A DNA stretch of 64,000 nucleotides from Nannochloropsis oceanica. Taxonomy: Eukaryota > Sar > Eustigmatophyceae > Eustigmatales > Monodopsidaceae. Shown here in pieces: positions 50,061 through 59,743 of the stretch. The notes beneath the pieces are model-generated. The model had not been told where the DNA came from. It searched no databases and saw only the letters and a program-made list of their open reading frames with translations. The position numbers and the translations under genes were made by a program. The stretch covers positions 620,001-684,000 of the forward strand of contig CP038108.1 of the NCBI GenBank assembly GCA_004519485.1. Direction: 5' to 3'. The stretch's first letter is position 1, and every line of letters begins with the position of its first letter.

Positions 50061-50822
50061 TTGGCCATACACGCAGCTTACAACCTCCTCTCGGGCACTG
50101 TTCCTTTTGCAGCCCTGAAACCCTGTATGGCTGTGTCTCTTGTGGAACTCCACCTATCTCATAATGGCATCAAGGTCGTGGCTGGACTGGAATCTTTTAC
50201 CAATTTGCAGGTCCTTGACTTGTCTTACAAAAAGCTTGCAAGGCAGGGGGATCTACGCGCACTTTCCTTCAACGCAAGGCTTCGAGTCCTCTCCCTCGTC
50301 GGAAATCCTTTGGCCAAATCATCGACAGCTCAAGAGCTCCGGAGAACTGTGTTTCACTTGCTTCCCGCTTTGTGCTCTATGGATGGTACGGTTTTCCCCT
50401 CGATGTCGTTGGCGGTGGCCCCGTCCCAAAAGGTGAACGTCTCGGCGGCGGCTGCTGCCAATGGCAGGTTCGAGGTCAATTCATACCTGCTGCTCCACTT
50501 GCGGGCCATCAATCGCAACACCAACCAAATAGCAACAAATTTGTCTGCGACCTGCTCGCAAAATAGTGCATCAATATATGGCTTGACGTACGCTCAACAA
50601 AAGCACCTCGCATCGCGCACGCCCACATTTGCCTCTACAGTAACACCACCACCCTCTCGGTCTCGACTAAGGTACATCCCTCCATGGCGCAGGATTCCCA
50701 ACCCCATTTCTAAGGGATGGAGGAGATTCAATGTTCCTGCAAATGTAACTGGCATAGTGTCACCCTCCGCGCGCATTGAGAGTGTTCTTGCCTCCGCCAA
50801 GGTGGCGGCAATGAGTGGATGA
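50061..50822 (+). CDS. Leucine-rich-repeat protein, 5' part unresolved
   Basis: An open frame without its own ATG (it opens at a TTG). It encodes about three LRRs, 'LVELHLSHNGIKVVAGLESF', 'NLQVLDLSYKKLARQGDL' and 'LRVLSLVGNPLAKSST', followed by an LRR cap ('FHLLPALCSMDG') and a 130-residue tail. SDS22-type LRRs like these bind partner proteins. A stop lies in this frame at 50031-50033. Possible acceptors are 'acacgcag' and 'ccttttgcag' (about 50077 and 50112), so upstream exons may exist in another frame (49897-50060 has 'DKEIKAVLDKLESRAD'). No convincing donor was found. It could be a normal gene with undetected exons or a decaying one. Confidence 0.45.
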   Translation: MAIHAAYNLLSGTVPFAALKPCMAVSLVELHLSHNGIKVVAGLESFTNLQVLDLSYKKLARQGDLRALSFNARLRVLSLVGNPLAKSSTAQELRRTVFHLLPALCSMDGTVFPSMSLAVAPSQKVNVSAAAAANGRFEVNSYLLLHLRAINRNTNQIATNLSATCSQNSASIYGLTYAQQKHLASRTPTFASTVTPPPSRSRLRYIPPWRRIPNPISKGWRRFNVPANVTGIVSPSARIESVLASAKVAAMSG

Positions 50823-51269
50823 CAGCGGCAGAGCCGTCTTTTCTTAAAAAGATCATCAAGGATTAAGCAAAAGATGATATAAGAACGAAAATGAATAAAA
50901 AGGTGTTTAATCGCGATGTTTTGTTCGATTGGTTTGTTTGCGTTCATTGGCCGGAGGTCGCAGTAGCTCAAATCGGGCGCCATGAAGAGAGAGAGACTCG
51001 AACGGTGGTGGCTGTTGCTGTTGCTGTGCGATGGCGAGGCGAGTGGCATTGCTTCGTCTTGTTGCACCAAGCCTCCGCACAACACCCGGCAAACACTCGA
51101 CCTCGCAAAAATGGCGTGCATGAAGAGCTTTGAAAAGTGGCGAGGGGTGGACGTTGGCCCTGGCCGTATTTGCTTTTTCTTGTTATCTTCACCATCTTTA
51201 TCTCATTCATCCTATCTCTCCCCCTACAACCACATCATAGGGCAGCCCCCATCCCCGAAGTAGCCAAAC
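50823..51269. other. Intergenic region
   Basis: 3' flank of the LRR frame and promoter of the RimP-like gene, T/C-rich just before 51270. Nothing else seen. Confidence 0.45.
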
Positions 51270-52631
51270 ATGGTCGGCTGGAGCCATTGCTTGGCACTGA
51301 CGCTGGGCCTGGCCTCGAGCGCTCGTGCGTTTGTGCCGTCTCTACCCGCAGGTGGCATCGGCGTACGTCCTGCCCTCACTACCGACCTGGCCACAACCCC
51401 CCATCCGCATCACTGCGCCTGTCCTACCTGTACACGGAACACGGGAAGGGCAGGAGAAGCCATCGCCCATCCCGGGGCACGGAGAAGGGCCGAGGCCCTG
51501 GTGCTGATGGCGCGGGGCCGGCGAGGACGGGGTGGCGGAGGGTGGCAACGACGCCGGCGGCAGGATGCCAACCCAGTAGAGTTTGACAAGTACGGTTTCC
51601 CCATTCCCCCCAAGAAACCCGCCAAAGAATTGGAAGAGGAGCATCGGAAATGGCTAGAGTCGATTGAGCCTCCGGAGGGCTTTCCAGAATTTGACGCGAG
51701 CAAAGAGGGGTTCACGGTGGAGGAGATAGAGAACGACAATTTGATTGATCCCGCAGCGGCTTACGCAGCGGCGGAGGCAGCAACAGCAGCAGCAGCGGCG
51801 GCACAGGCGAGTGGAGAGGGGGCTCCGCAGGAGAACGAGCCTGATTGGGATAATATTCCGGAGTATGGTGGGGAATTTCTGGGGATGGATGATCCGTTGG
51901 ATGCGCCGTGGCGGAGGCAAGGGGAGGAGTTGATTAGGGCGGCGGTGGTTGAGGCGGGCTTTGATGTTTATGACGTGACTTGGCATTTGCATCATGTAAA
52001 TGTGGATATTACAAGGGGAGAGGATTGTCATGAGGGAGGGGAAGCAGGGATGGAAAGAGGGTCGTTGTCGTCGGATGAGATTGTGGACGTGACCAGAGCG
52101 ATTGAAGAGGCATTGTTCCCTCATGATAGGCAGCTGAAGATTCTGCAGCGATTCCATTTGTGTGTGGGCACTCCGGGGGCAAAAGATATATTGACGACGG
52201 AAAGAGAATTTCAGGCGTTTAGAGGCTTTGAAGTGAATGTGCTGTTGAAGAGTCCGATTAATGAGACACAAAGTCAGAATGTGCGTGTTGGGCGACTGAT
52301 GGAACGAGGGCCTGTGCAGACAATATTGAATGTAAAGGGTAAAAATGTCACCATCCTCACGGATATGATCCATGAGATGCGCTTGCCGGAAGCAATGCAC
52401 GAAATCGACGATTTCGAGGTGATGGACGAGGGTTGGGCGAATTTATTTGTGGATGGGAAGGTACCCGGAACGATACAGGTTGAGTATGACATGCCGGGCT
52501 TGGTGACCCTGGGTAAGGGGGTGAGGATGGTGGAGCCTGAGTATTATGTGCCGCCGGCTATTCCGGACGAGGACGGGGAGGAGATGATGGATGATGGGGA
52601 GGAATACAGTCTAGAGGAGGAGGAGGAGTAG
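51270..52631 (+). CDS. Plastid-targeted RimP-like ribosome maturation factor
   Basis: A 453-aa single-exon protein. It begins with a signal peptide ending 'SSARAFVPS', the heterokont plastid motif with Phe at the cleavage point. A basic Gly/Arg-rich transit region and an acidic Ala-rich spacer follow. From about residue 215 it follows the RimP (DUF150) N-terminal domain: 'GEELIRAAVVEAGFDVYDVT', a beta strand 'HHVNVDITRG', 'EIVDVTRAIEEALFP', 'FHLCVGTPGAKDIL' (RimP SPG-type loop) and 'EFQAFRGFEVNVLL'. Bacterial RimP helps assemble the 30S subunit; here the plastid small subunit is the inferred target. The C-terminus is longer than in bacteria and ends in an acidic tail. Family assignment rests on motif order, not on strong identity. 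Confidence 0.8.
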   Translation: MVGWSHCLALTLGLASSARAFVPSLPAGGIGVRPALTTDLATTPHPHHCACPTCTRNTGRAGEAIAHPGARRRAEALVLMARGRRGRGGGGWQRRRRQDANPVEFDKYGFPIPPKKPAKELEEEHRKWLESIEPPEGFPEFDASKEGFTVEEIENDNLIDPAAAYAAAEAATAAAAAAQASGEGAPQENEPDWDNIPEYGGEFLGMDDPLDAPWRRQGEELIRAAVVEAGFDVYDVTWHLHHVNVDITRGEDCHEGGEAGMERGSLSSDEIVDVTRAIEEALFPHDRQLKILQRFHLCVGTPGAKDILTTEREFQAFRGFEVNVLLKSPINETQSQNVRVGRLMERGPVQTILNVKGKNVTILTDMIHEMRLPEAMHEIDDFEVMDEGWANLFVDGKVPGTIQVEYDMPGLVTLGKGVRMVEPEYYVPPAIPDEDGEEMMDDGEEYSLEEEEE

Positions 52632-53107
52632 AGGGGATGAGGGAGAGAGGGAGGAAAAGGGATGGACGGTATAAATATTCAATCAAACAAAGAGAGCGGC
52701 AGCAACAGAAGCAGCAGCTGCAGCAATTGCAGCAATAACAACAACGAAGGAGGACCAAGAGCTTAGGAAAAAGTAGAAAATGGAACTAAGTTTGATTGAG
52801 CGACAGACAATAGTGTGAGAGGAAAGTCACGAGTGATGTGCTTTTGTTTCATTTCTTCACCATTACTTTATCTTCCGCGGTGACATTTTAGAGGCTGGGC
52901 GGGTGTGGGTGTGAATGAATTTTACTGGTTCATCTTAATTTTGCATTTATATTGATGGTGAATTGTATTCAACGGATGCTTCTCAAGGCATTTGTCAGTG
53001 CTACCTTTATCCCTGCATCTCTAAGACTATTTACATGGTGAATCATCAACCAGATGGTGAGGGGGGAAGGAGTAGGACGAGAAGGTGGAGGAGTATATAG
53101 AGGATAA
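52632..53107. other. Convergent intergenic region
   Basis: 3' flanks of the RimP-like and proteasome-like genes, with a CAG/CAA-rich stretch at about 52697-52745 just after the RimP stop. No gene seen. Confidence 0.5.
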
Positions 53108-54259
53108 TTAAGAGGAGGAGGATGTGGTAGTGGTGGTGGCTTCCACCAACCCCATCGTCTCACTGACCCTTCCCCGTAACTGCCTCAGCTCCTCATCTGA
53201 CAACCGTTTCAAGAAAGGCCGGCCATTTCCATCCCTCGTTAAACACGCCATCTCCAAATTCTCTATTGTCTCCTCCTGCCTCGCCGTGAAGGAGGAAGGA
53301 AGCGGAGCAGAGGGAGAGGAGGCGGCCAACACCGTGTCACACACTTGAACCGCAAGCCGTTTACACGCCTCTAAGCTCATATCCGGTCGATATCTCGCTT
53401 CCAACAAAGCCTCCGCCTGTTCCCCTCCCTCCCCAATCGCCCTGGCCGACCACCGGACGAATAGCCCCGAAGGTCCCATTTCATATACCACCCATGGTGG
53501 GTAGACCCCGTCCTTCCTCATTTCCTCGCCCTCCCTCCCTCCTTCAACAAGAGGCTCTAACAGCGCCGGCGCCTCACACTCGACCTCCGGCCCCGCAAAC
53601 AAAAACCCAACCCCGAAATGTCTCGCAGGCAGTCCCTCCTTCCGAACCTCGGCTTCAGCATCCCCTATGGGGTCCACAGATGGCCTCGACCGAATTTCCT
53701 CAAAAAAACTACTACTCTTCTCTCCCTTGTTGCCTCCAGTCTTCCCCTCGCGCGGGGCTCGATAATGTGCCGAAGTCACGACTTTGCTCAGCTCCATTAA
53801 CAAAGCAGGTAATCCCACTTCCTCTCCGTATTCAAACCAGTGTTTTTGCGCCAAGGCCCGTCCACGTCGCACCAGATAACGGCCATCCGGCACGAGGCCT
53901 GCCATTACGTATGCCACATGCTGAGCTAATCTCCCAATCTTAGGCGTGGGACCCACGACGAGTGGAGATAAATCCCGGCGTTCCCCAATAAGGACGACAC
54001 CGTCTTTCGCTGCCAAAGCAATGGAGAGGCTACCTTTGTTGACGGCTTGCTGGGCATGGGTCAGCTGGCGGATGAGGCCTTCGGGCGTGAAGGGGAAAGG
54101 GTGGTAGACTTCCACAACTCGACGACCGCCTGTGCTCGCCCCTTCGACGGCAGCGTGGACGGTGGGGAGAGGAGAGATTAGGCAAATGGTGAGGAGGGCG
54201 ACGAGAAGGAAGACACAGCATGGTGGCCCAGTTGGCGGACTACAACCCCGCATCACCAT
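53108..54259 (-). CDS. Proteasome alpha-subunit-like protein with N-terminal signal peptide
   Basis: A 383-aa protein. Residues 1-36 form a strong signal peptide (hydrophobic core 'CCVFLLVALLTICLISP', likely cleavage after VHA). The rest is a proteasome alpha-type fold: 'FPFTPEGLIRQLTHAQQAVN' (alpha signature SPEGRL.QVEYA..A), 'KDGVVLIGERRDLSPLV', 'VAYVMAGLVPDGRYLVRRG', 'AQKHWFEYGEEV', 'HFGVGFLFAGPEV', 'MGPSGLFVRWSARAIGEG' and 'EARYRPDMSLEACKRLA'. The blocks look closest to alpha5 (PSMA5). There is no catalytic Thr, as expected of an alpha type. Ordinary alpha subunits are cytosolic and about 240 aa; a secretory leader is foreign to the family. The residue after cleavage is Ala, not Phe, so ER/secretory or periplastid compartment is more likely than plastid stroma. 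The localisation is inference. Confidence 0.85.
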   Translation of the reverse strand: MVMRGCSPPTGPPCCVFLLVALLTICLISPLPTVHAAVEGASTGGRRVVEVYHPFPFTPEGLIRQLTHAQQAVNKGSLSIALAAKDGVVLIGERRDLSPLVVGPTPKIGRLAQHVAYVMAGLVPDGRYLVRRGRALAQKHWFEYGEEVGLPALLMELSKVVTSAHYRAPREGKTGGNKGEKSSSFFEEIRSRPSVDPIGDAEAEVRKEGLPARHFGVGFLFAGPEVECEAPALLEPLVEGGREGEEMRKDGVYPPWVVYEMGPSGLFVRWSARAIGEGGEQAEALLEARYRPDMSLEACKRLAVQVCDTVLAASSPSAPLPSSFTARQEETIENLEMACLTRDGNGRPFLKRLSDEELRQLRGRVSETMGLVEATTTTTSSSS

Positions 54260-54775
54260 CCGAGGGGTAGAAAAGCGGGGAGGTCGAGGTTGACAAGGAG
54301 GCCTTGGCTTGCCCTCGGCCCCTTGTCCTTGCCTTTACCGTCGTCTGGCTCTTCCTATGTGCATACATAAAATGGTAGTGATAGGGGTGAGTGAGGACAG
54401 GGTGAGGACAGGGTGAGACAGGCTGGTATCGCTGATATAGCGAAAATGCTTCAAGCCTGGCCTCCTCCCTCCCTCATATCTGTTCCTTTTCTGCGCCTAG
54501 CCACGACCATTGCGTCGCGCTCAAGTCGCTACAAAACATGTGCTAGGTTGAGAAAGGTATTTTAAAACGCATACTTGATGTAACTGATCCACCCCGTGCA
54601 CTTCTACAGAGGCCTCTTGAAGACACTATTCTTCACCGGCCTACGGCGAAAAACTCCTCTGCGCGACGACGTCGTCGATGTCATAGCCTGGTCGGTTGGC
54701 TTAAGCTCTTGTAAGACGCCTCAAGTGTACGATCTCTCGATTTTTATTACTTCAGGAAGAGCCCTGTAGCCTATT
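54260..54775. promoter_or_regulatory. Divergent promoter region
   Basis: Between the proteasome-like gene (-) and the coiled-coil gene (+). A direct repeat 'gtgaggacagg' lies at about 54392-54413. A 'tttttattacttcag' acceptor-like sequence sits before 54776, so a 5' UTR intron is possible. Confidence 0.4.
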
Positions 54776-57709
54776 ATGGCAAGCAAGGCAAGCGGGCATA
54801 CTAATCCCAACCAACTCGCCGAAGAGCTCCGAGCCCTAGAGCTGCCATACCTCGCTTCGGCCAAGCGCGTGGTGGCTGGTCCGACGGAATTAAGTCAACT
54901 TACGTGGGAGACGCGCCAGGCATGTTTTTTGGCACTGTTGGCAGAAGTCCCGGAGGCACAGACGGCCGAAGCCCTGAGTGCCCTGGTTCATAAACGTCGA
55001 CAAGGCCGCAAGGCAGAGCGGGCGTTGGAGAAAAGTGGGCGGGTGGAAGACCTGGGCCTTTTGCCCGAGTATTGTCGACAACAAGAAGATGCATTTCGAG
55101 AGAACTTTATGGTGGCAGTGATTGAGGAGATGCAGCGGCAGCAGGCACCAAAAGGGTTGTGTAATGTGCGGCTGCTGCTAAAGGACAAGGCGTTGTGTCT
55201 CCAGGCGATTAGCTTTTTGGCTGCCCGTCATAGGTCACGTACTGGTTTGGAGCACCGCGTCTCCAGCAGCAGTAGAAGCAGTAGCAGTCGGCTCACCGCG
55301 TCTTTGCATCATCGTTCTCCTTTACTGATGATGCCTCGACGGGCTGCGGCTGGGCACACAGATGCAGCAGATAAAGCACTGGAGTACACCCCCACGCGTT
55401 TGAGCAGCAACGGCAACAGCAGCAAGAGCAACAGCAGCGGCAGCAAGGGCATCAGTAAAAGGACTTGTCTTCCATCAGCCCACAAGACTCCTCTTTTACC
55501 TTCCAGCATGCTGCGTCCTAGCCGTGCCGACACCAACAGGAGCATTAGCAGCAGCGACACTGGGAGCAGTAGCAGAAGCAGCAGTAAGAAAATAAGCCGC
55601 AGCACCAACATCAATGGGAGCGACAAAGCGAGGAAAGGCACGGCCCATCCTTCCATGATTGAAAACACTTGCGAGTTCTTGGCAAGGGGCTTGAGGCGGT
55701 TGCATCTGGAAGGGGAGGAGGAGGAGGAGGAGGAGGAGGAGGAGGAAGAGGAGGAAGAGGAGGAGGAGGACGAGGAGGACGAAGGCAGGCTGGAACGTCA
55801 GTCGGCGTGGGTCATGCCTGGTGGTGGTAGTAGGATGAAGACAGAGGATAATAAGGACGAGGGTGGTCAGGGAGAGGAAAAGGAGGAGGAGGAGGAGGAG
55901 GAGGAGGCGGAGAGATGTAATCGTGATACTCCATCCTCATGGTCGAACAGCAGCAGCAGTGAAGGAGAAGAGGAACCGGAAGTCCGACGGCCTATTCGCC
56001 GGACTCAGCGACGAGCTGCTGAAGAGGTGGGAAAAGGACAAGAAGACGAAAGAGACGTAGAAGACGAAGACGAAGGATGGCGCCACCGAAGTGCTCACCG
56101 TCATCGTCGAAGACCATCCCCTCGGGTCAAGCACCCTCCTTCTATCGATTCCTCCGTCCCTGCCTCCCGCAAAACTAAGCCTACTTCTGCGCCAAACGAT
56201 CTACTACCATCGTCTGCAGCAGCAGCAGCAGCAGCAGCAAGAAATCCTAAGCCCTCTGCGAGCAAACCAAAAAATCATGCAAGGACATTCAAAGTGGCCG
56301 CGACAAAAATAATAGAAGCGCACCGACCGTCTAGGGTCAGCAGTAGCAACAGCAGCAACAACAACAAATCCAAGAATCTCAACCCCACCCCTCCCTCCCT
56401 TCCTCGGGCCCGTCCTGTCCTTCATAATAATCCTCCTCCTCCTCCTCCCCCTCCTCCTCCTCCCCCTCCTCCTTCTCCTCCTGCAGATGGCACCATGGAA
56501 AGCGAGCTCGAGCAAAACCTCCGCGCCGACAACGCCGCCCTCCGCCTCGCCCTTGCCGAACGAGCCTCCCTCCATGAAGCCCTCCTCCTCGTCCACCCTC
56601 CCTCCCTCCCTCCCTCTTCCTCACCCCCCGACTCGGTCGATGAACGCTGCCTCAGGTTGCTCGAAAATCAGAATTTGCAATTACAAAGACACGTGCAACA
56701 ACTCAAAGATCTCCTGCAGGGGGAGCAGGAGGCAGCGGATGGATTGACCAATCTCTTATCCGCTCTCGAGCGAAGAGTGACGGCTCTATTGGAAGATGTA
56801 GAGAGAGGAGGAGGAAGGGAAGGAGGGAGGGATACTCCAGGAGGACGACGACGGTCTTCTCCGGGAGGGATAGGGAGAGAGGGATGGCTGCAGGAATTCC
56901 TGCAGGAGTTACGTCAGCTGCAGCTGCAGTGGCGGTCGGTGAGGAGGGCTACGCGCATGTCTCAGGGAGCACAGCGATTGTTTCTGCCCGCGGACGCGTT
57001 GGTGTATCTCAAGAAATCGAGTGAAGGGCGTTATGCTGGAGGGGAAGAGGAAGGGAAGGAGGATACCACAGCAGGATTGAACGGGGAATGGGAGGACCGC
57101 GCGCGAATTTGGGGCGTGCGAGGAGGTAGCGAGGGAGAAAGGGAGGGAGAGAGGGGAGCCATGCTATGTGAGTTGGATGGTGATAAAGTCCACGCGCTTC
57201 AACGAGCTCTTCGCTCCCTCGTGAGGAGGCTAAGCACACTTATATCGGAGGATGGCGGGGAAGGGGAAAGGGTACACGTTCAAGAGCAGGCTCGTGCTCT
57301 AGCCCTTGCAGTAGCGCACCTCGGGGTAGCATTACCCGCTACCTTCTCCTCCTTCCCTTCCTCCTCCTCCTCCTCTTCCTACTCTGCCTTGCCGGTACGT
57401 CCTCTAACTCGTGAACGGGAGTTACTGGAGGGTTTTGATAGCCTTTTGGTGCCACGTTTGAAACCTAGTGAGTTGCAACGGCGCGTGCAGAAGCTGCAGC
57501 GGAAGGTGCTGGGAGAGAGAAGGGCATTGATGTGGGGCATTAACAATACGACGGCGAATTCAGTGGATGGGCAAGAGGAGGATGACGAGGACGAGGATGA
57601 GGAGGAGGACGAGGAGGTTGCAAACGAATATACGGCAGCGGCGGGAATGAAATCGTCGCAGCCGACGTCCAGGACCACGGGGAGAAGGGGGATGGGTGAG
57701 CACCGGTAG
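54776..57709 (+). CDS. Unrecognised 977-aa coiled-coil/disordered protein
   Basis: Single exon from the ATG at 54776. Residues 1-150 are an ordered helical domain ('LRALELPYLASAKRVV', 'WETRQACFLALLAEVP', 'YCRQQEDAFRENFMVAVIEE'). A long disordered region follows, rich in Ser/Asn, poly-Glu, His/Arg and a poly-Pro run near 56430-56480. From about residue 590 several coiled-coil segments appear ('LENQNLQLQRHVQQLKDLL', 'WLQEFLQELRQLQLQWRSVR', 'LQRRVQKLQRKVLGERRAL'), with an acidic tail. The N-terminal domain plus coiled coils weakly recalls augmin subunits of the HAUS7/HAUS6 type (degenerate CH domain followed by coiled coil), but no diagnostic motif was found. Function unknown. Confidence 0.7.
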   Translation: MASKASGHTNPNQLAEELRALELPYLASAKRVVAGPTELSQLTWETRQACFLALLAEVPEAQTAEALSALVHKRRQGRKAERALEKSGRVEDLGLLPEYCRQQEDAFRENFMVAVIEEMQRQQAPKGLCNVRLLLKDKALCLQAISFLAARHRSRTGLEHRVSSSSRSSSSRLTASLHHRSPLLMMPRRAAAGHTDAADKALEYTPTRLSSNGNSSKSNSSGSKGISKRTCLPSAHKTPLLPSSMLRPSRADTNRSISSSDTGSSSRSSSKKISRSTNINGSDKARKGTAHPSMIENTCEFLARGLRRLHLEGEEEEEEEEEEEEEEEEEEDEEDEGRLERQSAWVMPGGGSRMKTEDNKDEGGQGEEKEEEEEEEEAERCNRDTPSSWSNSSSSEGEEEPEVRRPIRRTQRRAAEEVGKGQEDERDVEDEDEGWRHRSAHRHRRRPSPRVKHPPSIDSSVPASRKTKPTSAPNDLLPSSAAAAAAAARNPKPSASKPKNHARTFKVAATKIIEAHRPSRVSSSNSSNNNKSKNLNPTPPSLPRARPVLHNNPPPPPPPPPPPPPPSPPADGTMESELEQNLRADNAALRLALAERASLHEALLLVHPPSLPPSSSPPDSVDERCLRLLENQNLQLQRHVQQLKDLLQGEQEAADGLTNLLSALERRVTALLEDVERGGGREGGRDTPGGRRRSSPGGIGREGWLQEFLQELRQLQLQWRSVRRATRMSQGAQRLFLPADALVYLKKSSEGRYAGGEEEGKEDTTAGLNGEWEDRARIWGVRGGSEGEREGERGAMLCELDGDKVHALQRALRSLVRRLSTLISEDGGEGERVHVQEQARALALAVAHLGVALPATFSSFPSSSSSSSYSALPVRPLTRERELLEGFDSLLVPRLKPSELQRRVQKLQRKVLGERRALMWGINNTTANSVDGQEEDDEDEDEEEDEEVANEYTAAAGMKSSQPTSRTTGRRGMGEHR

Positions 57710-58026
57710 CAGCAGTAGCAGAGTAGCAGCAGTAGTAGCTGCTGCCACAGCATCAGCGATAATTTCAAAAGCAGTGGGCTGACATCAGGTGGTGGAATGC
57801 GATCTTCATCATTCAGGCGGCGCCATAACTTCGAAGCTGATTGTTGGGTTACTTATTGACGAGTGAATGCACCAAGCATAATGTCAATATGAATACAAAG
57901 GCATAACACAGTGCGTAGGGCATCGCCAAATTATGGCTAAAATTTTCTTTCGTCTCCATTTATTCACAATTGTTTCTTTACACACTCTTCCTTGCTATTC
58001 CCTTCAATCTTTTTCTCCCTTAATCC
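57710..58026. other. Convergent intergenic region
   Basis: 3' flanks of the coiled-coil and Josephin genes, with CAG/TAG-rich sequence after the first stop. Nothing recognised. Confidence 0.5.
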
Positions 58027-58800
58027 TTAATTCCCGTCCTCCTCTTCTTTCTCCTCCTCCTCCCTCTGCTCCTCGTCCTCCTCTTCCTCCTTTTCGTCCT
58101 CCGTAACCACGAACGCCTGTCCTCCCTCTTCCAGAATGTTCTTCCTAAGGTAAATCAGCAGCTGGGGTACTCCACCTATCAACATTGGCGCCGGAAGTTT
58201 AGAGTCCACGTCCCACCATGCTACTTCTCCTGCTTCTATAGTTGCTGTTGCTGCTGCTGCTCCCGCTGCTGCTGTTGAAGAGGAGGAAGACCGAGGAACA
58301 AGCGCCAGCCAATGCCTCCCGTCCAACAACCACCGCAGCGTCACATTCCGCGACATTCTATTCAATATAATGCCTACTGTTCTGTCTTTCCCTCTCTCCT
58401 TCCCTCCTTCCCTGGAAAGTCGATCACTTAATGCAGTCAAGTCTTTTTCCAACTGTTGATTTCCCAATAAGTGCATCGCAAACTTCGCCTTTTTTTGTTT
58501 CAATGCCTCCACCAACACCGACACATCATAACTACCCAACCCGGGAATCAGACTCTTGTAAAGTCTGGAATGAGACGAGGCAGCAGCCACGATGCCTGGC
58601 CACCACCCTCTCTCGTGATCAGTGCTGCCGGTGCTGTTGCTTTGCTCTTCTTGGTCAGCAACAGCCAGAGAGGTGGCAAGCGCGTCCATGGCGGACGAGT
58701 CGACCCATTTGTATTGAAAGAGATTGTTGAGGGTGTGGGCACCGCAGCAGAGCCGGCGTTGGCGTTCATGGTAGGGGGGAGGAGAGTGAAAATAGGTCAT
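58027..58800 (-). CDS. Josephin-domain deubiquitinase
   Basis: A 257-aa protein from the ATG at 58800 (MTYFHSPPPYHERQRR). A more upstream ATG at 58857 is in frame but reads through a 'TTCCGCAG' acceptor-like sequence. The Josephin domain is complete: 'ERQRRLCCGAHTLNNLFQ' holds the catalytic Cys (the second C, spaced as C-x-x-H), 'DGRHWLALV' the catalytic His, and 'VAWWDVDSKLPAPMLIGG' the third position. In JOSD1 and ataxin-3 the third residue is Asn (YNLDS, FNLNS); here it is Asp. Josephins are cysteine proteases that cleave ubiquitin chains. The size and 'DSKL...P..IGG' block favour the short JOSD1/2 branch over ataxin-3. A Glu-rich C-terminal tail replaces UIM motifs. Confidence 0.85.
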   Translation of the reverse strand: MTYFHSPPPYHERQRRLCCGAHTLNNLFQYKWVDSSAMDALATSLAVADQEEQSNSTGSTDHERGWWPGIVAAASSHSRLYKSLIPGLGSYDVSVLVEALKQKKAKFAMHLLGNQQLEKDLTALSDRLSREGGKERGKDRTVGIILNRMSRNVTLRWLLDGRHWLALVPRSSSSSTAAAGAAAATATIEAGEVAWWDVDSKLPAPMLIGGVPQLLIYLRKNILEEGGQAFVVTEDEKEEEEDEEQREEEEKEEEDGN

Positions 58801-59743
58801 ATCTGCGGAATGAAATATAGGGAGAACGAGAGAGCTTTTGAGGTCAGTTAAATGCATGCGTGGAGAGCGAAGGAAAGTGAATCACCAGGTTGGACTATTT
58901 TTTAATCTACGCAGACTCTCAAATTTTATAAACGGGCAAGAATTGTCGCGACTAAATGGAGACTCACAGGGGTATGCCCGCCTTCCGAAAAAGGACCGTG
59001 CCACCTGTATGCACTATGATGTCGTTTTTTGCTATTGGAGGTGGACAGTCACAAGGGCGAATTAAGGAGCATCGAAAAATACTTCCGATGACTCCTCGGA
59101 ATTGCCCGTCCCTTATTGAAAAGAAAGGGCGGCTCCCAAAGGTACTGTTGATCCTCCGTCGGGTTGGTGGTTCGGAGGGCATGCGTGGGTGGGGAGTAGG
59201 GCGAAAGCGCGCAGGGGGGGGCACTAGAGATGCAAAGAAAGGCATAGGGGCGATGGTTTATTTTCATTGAACAAGGAAATGGAGAAGGGAGGGCCGAAGG
59301 CATGCAAGGCACGACAGGTGGTATGGGGAGGAACGCACATTTTTTGGGGTGCGGATGGACGTCGGTTGAGGCGTTGCTGCGGTCGTTGATACCGCTTAAA
59401 CTGGCTGGCTGGCTAGCCTTGGGCGCGAGCCTCCTCTGTGTGCGTTGACATTGTGCATATCGGGTGTGAGAGTCACGTCTTATGTTGCGTGCGGTGGGGT
59501 GTGATGCGACATGCCCTACGGTTTGACAAGCAGCAGTAGGAGGCAGCAGCAGTCGTCGCCCACCGTTTGTTCTTGCAAGCATAGTGAACTTGGTCAATGT
59601 CCAAGCGGCCGAAGTGTCCTTTCCACCTTGGCTTTTCGTCTTCAAAGATGCCGCTGAGAGACAGACTAATCATTACCCCGCCTCTCCCCATCCGCAACAA
59701 AACACACAGAACAGAATCCCCTTTCCTTGCCCCAGCTCCCGCC
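58801..59743. promoter_or_regulatory. Divergent promoter region
   Basis: About 940 bases between the Josephin start (-) and the plastid protein start (+). Frames of 70-198 codons cover it on both strands without recognisable features; the longest (59049-59645, minus) reads like random GC-rich translation. Confidence 0.45.

Noticed and set aside
59049-59645. 198-codon minus frame
   Set aside because: No features, and it sits between two well-supported divergent genes.
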